Position numbers and translations under genes: made by a program
Source: JACNLC01 sp964607375
GTDB lineage: Bacteria; Fidelibacterota; Marinisomatia; SCGC-AAA003-L08; JACNLC01
DNA length: 22,758 nucleotides
Direction: 5' to 3'
Assembly: GCA_964607375.1 (NCBI GenBank)
Contig: CAZSJY010000029.1
Span: 1 to 22,758, forward strand
In this document: piece after piece, positions 1-7,257 of the stretch
Numbering within the stretch: the stretch's first letter is position 1
Layout of the letters: every line of letters begins with the position of its first letter
Notes under the pieces: model-generated
What the model saw: only the letters and a program-made list of their open reading frames with translations
Database searches by the model: none
What the model was told of the DNA's origin: nothing

Positions 1-1
1 A

Positions 2-124
2 AGAAAAAAAATGTTATCTGAGAAAATCGATGGTACAGCATTTTTGGTTTGGTTTGTAGAAAATTATCCGAAAAGTGCTGAGATTATGCAGAAAAATCCC
101 GATTATCAATTGGAGTTTAAATAG
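2..124 (+). CDS. C-terminal end of an unidentified protein (5' partial)
   Basis: The frame is open from the left edge to a TAG at 122-124 and encodes 40 residues. It contains the stretch FLVWFVENYPKS and ends NPDYQLEFK, which looks like the tail of a folded cytoplasmic protein. An ATG at 11-13 lies inside this frame but has no ribosome-binding site that I can see, so the gene most likely begins outside the window. It is followed 32 bp later by a UDP-GlcNAc 2-epimerase gene on the same strand, so it is probably part of the same surface-polysaccharide cluster. I do not recognise the family from this tail alone and assign no function. Confidence 0.6.
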   Translation, partial: RKKMLSEKIDGTAFLVWFVENYPKSAEIMQKNPDYQLEFK

Positions 125-156
125 AACTTAGATTCAAGAAATAATAAAGAGAGTAA

Positions 157-1311
157 ATGAAAATAATATCAATAGTCGGTGCCAGGCCTAATTTTATAAA
201 GATTGCTCCATTTATTCATGAGATTAATCGAAGAAAGAATAAATCGGCACATAAAATTCAACATATACTTGTTCATACGGGGCAACATTATGACGATAAA
301 ATGTCTCAAGTATTTTTTGAATCCTTACAAATACCTCAAGCAGATATTAATTTAGGCATTGGTTCTGGCACCCATGCTGAACAAGTAGGTCAAACAATGA
401 TTGCATTTGAAAAAGTACTTATTAAAGAAAATCCAGACTGGGTAGTAGTTGTAGGTGATGTGAATGCTACATTGGCTTGTTCGGTCACAGCAAAAAAACA
501 CCATGTTAAAGTATGTCACATTGAAGCTGGGCTGAGATCAGGTGACGAGGAGATGCCTGAAGAAATCAATCGTTTGGTAACAGATAGAATTTCTGATTTA
601 CTATTAACCCCAGATAATTTTTCAACACAAAATTTATTAAATGAAGGTGTGGAAAAAAATAAAATTGAATTTGTTGGCAATATTATGATTGATACACTTG
701 AAAAAAATAGATGTATTGCAGGGAAATTGGGAGTTGATAAAATAATCAATAAAAATTTAATTGATAACCAAAACTATGCACAAATTAATTCTCAATTTGG
801 GTTAATGACACTTCATAGACCTTCAAATGTTGATGATACAAAAATATTAAAAAGAATTGTTGATTTTATAATTTCAATTGCGAGTGAAGAACTACCAATA
901 ATTTGGACATTGCACCCTAGAACGCAGAAACAATTACAGCAATTTGGGCTCTTGGAGGAAGTTTTGGCTCATAAACAATTAGTATTATTACATCCATTAT
1001 GTTATCACGAAATGCTTTGCTTGAATATGGATGCAATAATCATGCTCACGGATAGTGGTGGATTGCAAGAAGAATGTACAGTATTGAGTACGCCATGTTT
1101 AACTCTCCGTGGGAATACCGAACGGCCTATTACGCTTATTGAACATGGTGGTGCCTCAGTACTTGTAGGGAATAATATTGAAAGAATACGAAAAGAATAT
1201 AAGAAAATTCTTGTAGAAAATATACATCCAAAAAGACCTGAATTTTGGGATGGGAAAACTGCTGAGAGAATAGTAGATATTTTACTGAGTAAATTAGAGA
1301 TTTATCATTAA
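157..1311 (+). CDS. wecB: UDP-N-acetylglucosamine 2-epimerase (non-hydrolysing, WecB type)
   Basis: Predicted cytoplasmic enzyme interconverting UDP-GlcNAc and UDP-ManNAc, which supplies ManNAc-type sugars for surface polysaccharide. The 384-residue length fits the family (E. coli WecB has 376). The N-terminus shows the nucleotide-sugar signature VGARPNFIKIAP (residues 7-18) and HTGQHYD (40-46). Residues matching the catalytic set of the family are D101 (GDVNATLA), E123 (HIEAGLRS), E136 (PEEINR) and H220 (LHRPSNVD). The UDP-binding motif TDSGGLQEE is at 298-306 and RGNTERP at 318-324. The ATG at 157 is preceded by GAGAG at 149-153. The next gene starts 10 bp downstream and encodes a sugar transferase, so the two are probably co-transcribed. 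The product is the 2-epimerase family; the polysaccharide it serves is inferred only. Confidence 0.95.
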   Translation: MKIISIVGARPNFIKIAPFIHEINRRKNKSAHKIQHILVHTGQHYDDKMSQVFFESLQIPQADINLGIGSGTHAEQVGQTMIAFEKVLIKENPDWVVVVGDVNATLACSVTAKKHHVKVCHIEAGLRSGDEEMPEEINRLVTDRISDLLLTPDNFSTQNLLNEGVEKNKIEFVGNIMIDTLEKNRCIAGKLGVDKIINKNLIDNQNYAQINSQFGLMTLHRPSNVDDTKILKRIVDFIISIASEELPIIWTLHPRTQKQLQQFGLLEEVLAHKQLVLLHPLCYHEMLCLNMDAIIMLTDSGGLQEECTVLSTPCLTLRGNTERPITLIEHGGASVLVGNNIERIRKEYKKILVENIHPKRPEFWDGKTAERIVDILLSKLEIYH

Positions 1312-1321
1312 ATAAACTGAT

Positions 1322-3265
1322 ATGATTCGCACTATTATTTCTGAAATTTTTATATTAGGTAGTATTTTCTGTGGAATCTATTTTATCAAAACTGATAATT
1401 TCATTCCAAAAGAAAAATATTTGGTTCTTCTTTTTGTTTATTTATTTGTTGAACTATCTTTATCGCTTTACTATAAGAAATTCAAATATAGATTTGGATT
1501 TTCGTTTAGAAATTACTGTAAAAGACATTTATATTCTTCGGCTTTTACAGTACTTTTACTTACATTAATTGTATCCGCTTCAGAGTTAAATAGTATCTCA
1601 AGATTGTTTCTCGTAAGTATTGTAGCTGTTCCGTTTATTCTGGAATTAGCAATTATTCCTATGATTCGATTAATACTGAAAAATGGTGTACTTGAAAATG
1701 GTAATGAAAAAATAATAGAACCAAAAGAACAAAATCCAATAAGAATAAAATGGATGGTTGGTAGTTTAATATTATTAATTATGATTTTTTTAATCATTGT
1801 AAGATATAAATCTGGAGTGTTTGGGTATTATCAATGGAGTGAAAAAATTCTATTGATACTTTCAGGAACTTGGATGTTTTCCGTTGGGTTAACAGGCAAA
1901 TACAGATATTTAAACTCGAAAAATATTTATTATCAAATTGGTCCATATATAAAATCTGGATTTGTAATGCTTTTTCTTAGTGCAACAATATATTACTTTT
2001 TTAGAATGGAAGTAATCTCAAGATTTATTATTTTTGGAACGATTCTAATTTATTCTACTGTGGAAATATTGATCTTCATGCTTGTCATTCTGAGTAAACA
2101 GGAATCAATTCAGCACAAACGAGCAACGATACATTTAGATGATCATAATAACATATTCGGTCAATCACCTCTAAAAATACTACCCAAAGAAGAAAATGAA
2201 AATTATGGAGTGAATATTAGTTCTTTATTGAATCGGATTACGGTAAAAAATTCAGATGAACTAAATCGTTTTCTCGAAAAAAATATAGATCAAAACTATG
2301 ATAAAGATTCAATTACTTTGTTATCAGTAACTTCACTTAAAAATATTAGTATGTTAGAGAACCAATCCCAGAAACTGTTTATGAATCTTCATAAACTGAA
2401 TGATATGCGTCGATTGAACGAATATTTGTTAACTTGTGGAAATAAAATATCTCCAGGAGGGATGTTAGTTGGGAATTTTGTACCCTCAAGGAGAGTGAGA
2501 AATAAAATGCGTGCAAAAATGCCAAAGGTAGTTTTTTCATTGATTTATCCGATCCATTTCCTGTTTCATAGAGTTTTTCCGAAATTACCTAAAATTAATT
2601 CCCTATACTTTATTTTAACAAAGGGGAAAAATCGAGTTCTATCAAAAGCTGAAGTTTTTGGTCGATTGAGCTTTTGTGGGTTTAATGTAATTACTGATAA
2701 AGTTATTGATAATATTCAATATTTCATAGCTCAAAAAGTAAAAACTGTGTCAATCGAAGAGAATCCTTCTTTTAGTCCAATTGTAAATCTAAAACGAATT
2801 GGATTTGATGGTGAAATAATTACAATCCATAAGTTCAGAACAATGCACCCATTCAGTGAGTTTCTGCAAAAAGATTTGTTTAAATCAAACAATCTTAATA
2901 AATCCGGAAAATTTGAAAACGATTTCAGACTAACTTCATGGGGTAAATTTATGAGAAAGTTTTGGATTGATGAATTACCTCAAATTTATGATTGGTTTCA
3001 CGGACGAGTTAATTTAATTGGAGTTAGAGCACTTAGTGAACAATACTTTAATCTTTACCCAAAGGATCTACAGCAACTGAGAACTAAATTCAAACCGGGA
3101 TTATTCCCGCCATATTATGCTGATCTTCCGAATGACTTTGAAGAAATATTGGAAAGTGAAAAACGATATTTGCACAAAAAACAAAAAAAACCATTTATTA
3201 CCGATTTGCAATATTTCACAAAAGCAGTATTTAATATTGTTTTCAGAGGAGCTAGAAGTAGATGA
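1322..3265 (+). CDS. Membrane-anchored sugar transferase with an extra central domain
   Basis: The C-terminal part (about residues 480-647) matches the bacterial sugar transferase family, which moves a sugar-1-phosphate from a UDP-sugar to undecaprenyl phosphate at the inner membrane. Visible motifs are LKRIGFDGE (489-497), HKFRTM (503-508), WIDELPQ (548-554) and GVRALS (567-572). The last two differ from the usual RPDELPQ and VRP, so this is a divergent member. The N-terminal 260 residues hold several hydrophobic segments (about 5-21, 32-50, 71-86, 97-120, 144-161, 174-191, 209-227, 233-256), more than a single anchor needs. Residues about 290-470 form a soluble middle region containing ISPGGMLVG (376-384) and LSKAEVFGRLSFCGF (440-454), which resemble the last strands of a Rossmann methyltransferase fold. 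It starts 10 bp after wecB with no clear ribosome-binding site. Substrate unknown. Confidence 0.85.
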   Translation: MIRTIISEIFILGSIFCGIYFIKTDNFIPKEKYLVLLFVYLFVELSLSLYYKKFKYRFGFSFRNYCKRHLYSSAFTVLLLTLIVSASELNSISRLFLVSIVAVPFILELAIIPMIRLILKNGVLENGNEKIIEPKEQNPIRIKWMVGSLILLIMIFLIIVRYKSGVFGYYQWSEKILLILSGTWMFSVGLTGKYRYLNSKNIYYQIGPYIKSGFVMLFLSATIYYFFRMEVISRFIIFGTILIYSTVEILIFMLVILSKQESIQHKRATIHLDDHNNIFGQSPLKILPKEENENYGVNISSLLNRITVKNSDELNRFLEKNIDQNYDKDSITLLSVTSLKNISMLENQSQKLFMNLHKLNDMRRLNEYLLTCGNKISPGGMLVGNFVPSRRVRNKMRAKMPKVVFSLIYPIHFLFHRVFPKLPKINSLYFILTKGKNRVLSKAEVFGRLSFCGFNVITDKVIDNIQYFIAQKVKTVSIEENPSFSPIVNLKRIGFDGEIITIHKFRTMHPFSEFLQKDLFKSNNLNKSGKFENDFRLTSWGKFMRKFWIDELPQIYDWFHGRVNLIGVRALSEQYFNLYPKDLQQLRTKFKPGLFPPYYADLPNDFEEILESEKRYLHKKQKKPFITDLQYFTKAVFNIVFRGARSR

Positions 3266-3269
3266 TTAC

Positions 3270-4130
3270 TTAAATGGGTAGCTTGTAATCCAATCTAATA
3301 GATAAACCTCCCCAATATGTTGCACTACCCCAATACAAATCACCACTTCCATCATCTCCACTTCCTATGCCATTCTTAAGTCTATAACTTATAAAGCCTT
3401 CTCCACCAATCAACAAACTTAGTGGATACAGATTAAAATTAAACGATTTTAGAATTTGATCCATAGAATATCCCGCGAAACCCCTAATACCAACATGATC
3501 TCCGACCAATCCAGCATGCCCCTCGACTACAACCAATTCATTGTATGTTAGTTTTCCTCCAACTCCTATAGAAAGCGGTATAAAACTCTTGCCGGTATTA
3601 TGTTCAGCAGAAGAAAAACTTAATAGCATACTCAAATCAAAGTCTATCCAGTCCTCCCCAAAACTGAGTCCATATGGTGTAGTAAAAATACAACTCACCC
3701 CAGAAGGTGTGTTTGCAAAGAATCCTCCTTTAATAAATCCAACATTGCCTGACATTCCAATGTAGAATCCCTTATTTTGCTCATAGTCACCATATTCGTC
3801 AAATTCCTCATCATCAAAAACATCATCGTATTCAAATTCTTCTAGGAGTTCGTCGAACTCTGTTTCTTCTAGTTCGATACCATCTAAGGGATCTAGGTCA
3901 TCTTCCCCTTCATCTAAATCTTCAAACTCAAAATCTTCAAGATCATCAAAAAGGTCATCTTCCCCTTCATCTAAATCTTCAAACTCAAAATCTTCAAGAT
4001 CAATATCTTCATCCAGCTCCAAATCATCACTTTCTATATCATCTTGAGAAAAAGAATAATCTGTAAACACTAAAAAGATTGCAATAATCCAAAAGATAAA
4101 AGATAATTTTATTAAACTAGAACTCTTCAT
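3270..4130 (-). CDS. Exported protein with acidic repeat region and C-terminal Gly/aromatic-rich domain
   Basis: I recognise no family. I start it at the ATG at 4128-4130, because GAGAGGG lies just upstream and a normal signal peptide follows (MKSS, hydrophobic 6-22, probable cleavage after SFSQ at 26-29). A 13-residue longer form from 4169 would put charged residues in front of it. Mature residues 30-117 are about 60% Asp or Glu with no Lys or Arg, and contain two copies of LEDFEFEDLDEGEDDL (45-60 and 64-79). Residues about 120-286 are rich in Gly, Phe and Tyr in alternating strands (GFYIGMSGNVGFIKGG, LYWGSATYWGGLSIRL), consistent with an outer-membrane barrel or other beta domain. The gene converges on the sugar transferase with a 4-bp gap and is divergent from ddl, so it is its own unit. 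A calcium-binding or surface role is only a guess. Confidence 0.7.
   Translation of the reverse strand: MKSSSLIKLSFIFWIIAIFLVFTDYSFSQDDIESDDLELDEDIDLEDFEFEDLDEGEDDLFDDLEDFEFEDLDEGEDDLDPLDGIELEETEFDELLEEFEYDDVFDDEEFDEYGDYEQNKGFYIGMSGNVGFIKGGFFANTPSGVSCIFTTPYGLSFGEDWIDFDLSMLLSFSSAEHNTGKSFIPLSIGVGGKLTYNELVVVEGHAGLVGDHVGIRGFAGYSMDQILKSFNFNLYPLSLLIGGEGFISYRLKNGIGSGDDGSGDLYWGSATYWGGLSIRLDYKLPI
3895..4002. repeat. Tandem 51-bp perfect direct repeat inside the acidic exported protein gene
   Basis: The segments 3895-3945 and 3952-4002 are identical over 51 bp, with a period of 57 bp (19 codons), so the reading frame is kept. They encode the two copies of the acidic unit. Identity at the DNA level, not just in the protein, indicates recent duplication or ongoing homogenisation. 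Confidence 0.95.
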
Positions 4131-4339
4131 TTTGTCCCTCTCTTTCTTAAAAGAACTACATATACCCACTAAATTTTACAAATTATTTCAAAAGTTTCCA
4201 ATGTTAATCTCAAATAAATTTCCAAAAATATGATGATTTTTTACTATTTTAGAATAATTTTAGTTTTAATCAAATTTGTAAATTGTAATTCCCTAATAAA
4301 GAAATTAAATTATCCACCTAGAAATTCGATACATTTAGC
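4131..4339. other. Divergent intergenic region between the acidic protein gene and ddl
   Basis: This 209-bp, very AT-rich stretch separates two genes that read away from each other, so it should hold promoters for both. I see no tRNA, no convincing hairpin and no short ORF with a ribosome-binding site. A minus-strand TATTTTTG at 4223-4230 fits the Bacteroidetes -7 pattern TAnnTTTG, but no -33 TTG lies at the right distance. Confidence 0.5.
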
Positions 4340-5269
4340 ATGAATAATAATATCAAAATAAAAGTACTTCTTGGCGGAATATCATCCGAAAGAGATGTAT
4401 CCATCCATACTGGTTTAGGAATAATCGGTGCATTAGAAGATAAATATGATATTGAACCTATCTATTTAGAGTCAGATATATCTAGTTTGCCAAACCAACT
4501 TTACGATGCAGATATAGTGTTCAATGCTCTACATGGTGGAATAGGGGAAAATGGGGATTTGCAATCTTTCTTAGATTTGTACAATATCAAATATACTGGT
4601 TCTGGTCCAAAAGCATCTAAAATTGCAATGGACAAAAACTTAACAAAAATTATTGCAACTTCGAATAGTATTCCTACTCCGAATTGGATAATATTAAAAA
4701 CCGCTATAGATGGGGAAGTAATTCTAAATAGAGAAAATTCCAAAAAATTCAAGTATCCATGCGTTGTTAAACCCAATAATGATGGTTCAACAATGGGATT
4801 ATCAATTGTAACCTCAGAAAAGAACTTACAAGATGGGATATCAATTGCTGGTGAGTATTCTGATGAGATTATGGTAGAAGAGTATATTCCGGGGCGAGAA
4901 ATTACAGTTGGCATATTAGGATTCAAACCACTACTAATTGTAGAAATTATACCAAATCATGGTTTGTATGATTATAATTGCAAATATACCAAAGGTATGA
5001 GCAAGTACATTTGTCCTGCAGAAATTCCATCTGACCTTACACAAAGAATTCAAGAAGATGCATTAAAATTATATAATCTATTAGGGTGTAGACATTATGC
5101 AAGAGTAGATTTTAGATTAAACAATAAAAATGAGTACTATCTTTTAGAAATCAATACTCTCCCAGGGATGACTGATACAAGTTTACTCCCAAAAGCATCT
5201 AAGATTGCAGGGTTATCGTACTCTCAGCTAATTGAGACAATTATAAAAATAGCAATGGAAAAACAATGA
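4340..5269 (+). CDS. ddl: D-alanine--D-alanine ligase
   Basis: ATP-dependent cytoplasmic ligase making D-Ala-D-Ala for peptidoglycan precursors. All 309 residues align with the short DdlB-type form. The N-terminal signature GGISSERDVS (residues 12-21) carries the Glu that binds the first D-Ala. NALHGGIGENGDLQ (61-74) and GSGPKASKIAMDK (87-99) follow. The ATP-grasp domain shows CVVKPNNDGSTMG and EEYIPGREITVG. The omega-loop-like segment HGLYDYNCKYTKG, with Tyr and Lys, and the metal-binding end LLEINTLPGMTDTSLLPK are intact. The active-site loop is Tyr type, as in ordinary D-Ala-D-Ala ligases rather than the vancomycin-resistance lactate ligases. The ATG at 4340 has no obvious Shine-Dalgarno site. 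The stop overlaps the start of cysS by 4 bp, so the two are translationally coupled. Confidence 0.95.
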   Translation: MNNNIKIKVLLGGISSERDVSIHTGLGIIGALEDKYDIEPIYLESDISSLPNQLYDADIVFNALHGGIGENGDLQSFLDLYNIKYTGSGPKASKIAMDKNLTKIIATSNSIPTPNWIILKTAIDGEVILNRENSKKFKYPCVVKPNNDGSTMGLSIVTSEKNLQDGISIAGEYSDEIMVEEYIPGREITVGILGFKPLLIVEIIPNHGLYDYNCKYTKGMSKYICPAEIPSDLTQRIQEDALKLYNLLGCRHYARVDFRLNNKNEYYLLEINTLPGMTDTSLLPKASKIAGLSYSQLIETIIKIAMEKQ

Positions 5270-6657
5270 TTAAATTTTACAACACACTTAATAGAAAAAT
5301 AGAAGATTTTAAATCGATAAACGAAAATGAAATTCGATTATATACTTGTGGCCCAACAGTTTATGATTATGCACATATAGGTAATTTCAGAGCATATATT
5401 TTTGAAGATTTGATGAGGAGATATTTGACTTCAATGGGCTATAAAATTACACATGTGATGAATATAACTGATATTGATGACAAAACAATTCGAAGGTCAA
5501 TTGAAGAGAATAAAGTTCTAACTGATTTCACTGAGAAATATGTAGAGGCATTTTTTGAAGATGTTGCTACATTGAATATTTTACCTGCTCATCATTATCC
5601 AAAAGCAACCGATTTTATTCCACAAATGATAGATATGATTCAAGTTTTAGTAGAAAAAGGTTTTGGTTATTCAGTAGATGATGGCTCGGTATTTTTCAAA
5701 ATAAGTAAATTCCCTGAATATGGAAAATTAGCAAATCTTAATCCAGATGAAATGATATCAGGTTCTCGTATTGAGACAGATGAATATGAGAAAGCTGAGG
5801 GAAGAGATTTTGCTTTATGGAAGGGTAGAAAATTAGAGGATGGAGATGTTTTTTGGGATTCTCCTTGGGGAGAGGGACGATCAGGTTGGCATATAGAATG
5901 TTCAGCGATGTCTACTCACTATTTAGGAACTCATTTTGATATCCATTGTGGTGGAGTTGATAATATATTTCCTCATCACGAAAATGAAATTGCTCAAAGT
6001 TGTGCAGCTACAGATGATATATTTGTTAATTATTGGTTGCATAATGAACATCTACTCGTTGATAATAAAAAAATGAGTAAATCACTAAATAATTTTCATA
6101 CATTGAGAGATTTATTGAAAATGGGATATTCACCTGAATCAATTAGATATACTCTACTAACAACGCATTATAGGCAAAAATTGAATTTCACTTTTGAAAA
6201 ATTAAGTGCATCTCAAAAAGCAATTAATCGATTGAGAGAGTTAAAAAGACGGTTAGAAAATGTTGAGAATGAACATGGACTTGATTTGAAAAATAAATGT
6301 GAGTCAATATCAAGTCAGTTTATGGATACGCTTGGAGATGACCTGAATATTTCTGGAGCACTTGGTGTATTATTTTCTTGGGTAAGCGATGTATTTACTC
6401 ACCTCGATAAGAGTGAAGTATCATCGAATGGTGCTAAAATTGGATTGGAATTACTCGATTCAATAGATTCCATTTTGGGAGTAATTAATTCTAAGACTCA
6501 AAATTTAGATTCCGATATTGAAGAGTTAATTACTAAACGGGAAAAAGCTAGGAATGAAAAAGATTGGTCTTTGGCAGATGAAATTCGTGATCAATTATTA
6601 GAGAGAGGGATAATTTTAGAAGATACTCCTAGCGGTCCAATTTGGAAAAAGAAGTAG
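5266..6657 (+). CDS. cysS: Cysteinyl-tRNA synthetase
   Basis: Class I aminoacyl-tRNA synthetase that charges tRNA-Cys. The 463 residues match the usual length. The ATP-binding HIGH element is present as HIGN at 37-40 and the KMSKS loop is exact at 269-273. The catalytic zinc ligands that give cysteine specificity can be placed at C28 (YTCGPTVYD), C212 (HIECSAMS), H237 (FPHHENE) and the nearby E241. MNITDIDDKTI (65-75) is the usual cysteinyl signature after the first motif. The C-terminal helical and anticodon-binding part ends in the typical form SGPIWKKK. The start overlaps the ddl stop in ATGA (5266-5269), so translation is probably coupled. It is followed by a 146-bp gap and then the tRNA cluster, where a new transcription unit probably begins. 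Confidence 0.97.
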   Translation: MIKFYNTLNRKIEDFKSINENEIRLYTCGPTVYDYAHIGNFRAYIFEDLMRRYLTSMGYKITHVMNITDIDDKTIRRSIEENKVLTDFTEKYVEAFFEDVATLNILPAHHYPKATDFIPQMIDMIQVLVEKGFGYSVDDGSVFFKISKFPEYGKLANLNPDEMISGSRIETDEYEKAEGRDFALWKGRKLEDGDVFWDSPWGEGRSGWHIECSAMSTHYLGTHFDIHCGGVDNIFPHHENEIAQSCAATDDIFVNYWLHNEHLLVDNKKMSKSLNNFHTLRDLLKMGYSPESIRYTLLTTHYRQKLNFTFEKLSASQKAINRLRELKRRLENVENEHGLDLKNKCESISSQFMDTLGDDLNISGALGVLFSWVSDVFTHLDKSEVSSNGAKIGLELLDSIDSILGVINSKTQNLDSDIEELITKREKARNEKDWSLADEIRDQLLERGIILEDTPSGPIWKKK

Positions 6658-6761
6658 GAAAGCTCTCGCTTACACTCAAATAAATCCTTAGAAAAAAAGT
6701 TAGAATATTTTTCATTTCAGTATTGTTTGGTAAAACATATTCATCATACATTATGAGGCTT

Positions 6762-6769
6762 TATCTTTG
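6762..6769 (+). promoter_or_regulatory. Possible promoter -7 element for the tRNA-tuf operon
   Basis: TATCTTTG fits the Bacteroidetes-type -7 consensus TAnnTTTG and lies 34 bp before the first tRNA, in the only sizeable gap (6658-6803) ahead of the block. A TTTG at 6726-6729 is the nearest -33-like element, but the spacing is 32 bp, longer than usual. Weak support; a housekeeping promoter somewhere in this gap is more certain than this exact site. Confidence 0.25.
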
Positions 6770-6803
6770 CCCAAATTCATGATATTTGATTGTAGTCTTA
6801 TAT

Positions 6804-6877
6804 GCCATTGTAGCTCAGTTGGCCAGAGCGGCTGATTTGTAATCAGCGGGTCGGGGGTTCGAATCCCTCCAATGGCT
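6804..6877 (+). tRNA. tRNA-Thr(UGU)
   Basis: A full cloverleaf can be drawn. The acceptor GCCATTG pairs with CAATGGC, the D stem is GCTC/GAGC, the anticodon stem is GCTGA/TCAGC around loop TTTGTAA (anticodon TGT), and the T loop is TTCGAAT. The discriminator is T and the 3' CCA is not encoded. First of four tRNAs ahead of tuf. Confidence 0.97.
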
Positions 6878-6908
6878 CTTGTTTTTTGTTATGAGGTTTA
6901 ATTTTGTT

Positions 6909-6991
6909 GGGTCGGTGGCCGAGTGGTCAATGGCAGCAGACTGTAAATCTGCCGGCGAATGCCTACGGTGGTTCAAATCCATCCCGGCCCA
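6909..6991 (+). tRNA. tRNA-Tyr(GUA)
   Basis: Class II tRNA of 83 nt with a long variable arm, as expected for Tyr. The acceptor GGGTCGG pairs with CCGGCCC (one T-G pair), and the anticodon stem GCAGA/TCTGC encloses CTGTAAA (anticodon GTA). The discriminator is A. CCA is not encoded; the next bases are CAA. Confidence 0.96.
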
Positions 6992-7002
6992 CAACATTAC
7001 TG

Positions 7003-7075
7003 GCGGGAGTAGCTCAGTTGGTAGAGCATCAGCCTTCCAAGCTGAGGGTCGCGGGTTCGAGTCTCGTCTCCCGCT
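7003..7075 (+). tRNA. tRNA-Gly(UCC)
   Basis: 73-nt cloverleaf. The acceptor GCGGGAG pairs with CTCCCGC, the D stem is GCTC/GAGC, and the anticodon stem TCAGC/GCTGA encloses CTTCCAA (anticodon TCC). The T loop is TTCGAGT. The discriminator is T and CCA is not encoded. It starts 11 bp after tRNA-Tyr. Confidence 0.97.
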
Positions 7076-7085
7076 CAAAATTGCT

Positions 7086-7158
<73 letters not shown>

Positions 7159-7202
7159 CTTAGCTTGTTGGAAGTTTTAGGTTGTAATTAAAGAAAAATA
7201 AT

Positions 7203-7257
7203 GGAGGTAAATCCATGTCTAAGCAGAAATTTGAAAGAACAAAGCCCCATGTAAACA
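7203..7257 (+). repeat. Copy 1 of the tuf 5' repeat
   Basis: This 55-bp stretch, from the ribosome-binding site into codon 15 of tuf, is identical to 22704-22758 at the right edge. The identity starts exactly at the GGAGG and includes the untranslated spacer, which marks one edge of a duplicated or converted segment. Confidence 0.95.

Noticed and set aside
3256..3271. Inverted repeat AAGTA-6 bp-TACTT at the convergent gene ends, as a bidirectional terminator
   Set aside because: The stem is only 5 bp, AT-rich and overlaps both gene ends, with no convincing T-run. It could easily be chance.
4131..4169. Longer start for the acidic exported protein (MGICSSFKKERDK before the signal peptide)
   Set aside because: It would bury the signal peptide behind a charged leader, and the GAGAGGG ribosome-binding site matches the ATG at 4130 instead.
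4223..4230. Minus-strand TATTTTTG as a promoter for the acidic protein gene
   Set aside because: It fits TAnnTTTG, but such strings are frequent in AT-rich DNA and no -33 element is at the right distance.
6658..6803. A hidden small gene between cysS and the tRNA cluster
   Set aside because: No frame with a start, a ribosome-binding site and more than about 25 codons is visible; it reads as an AT-rich promoter region.
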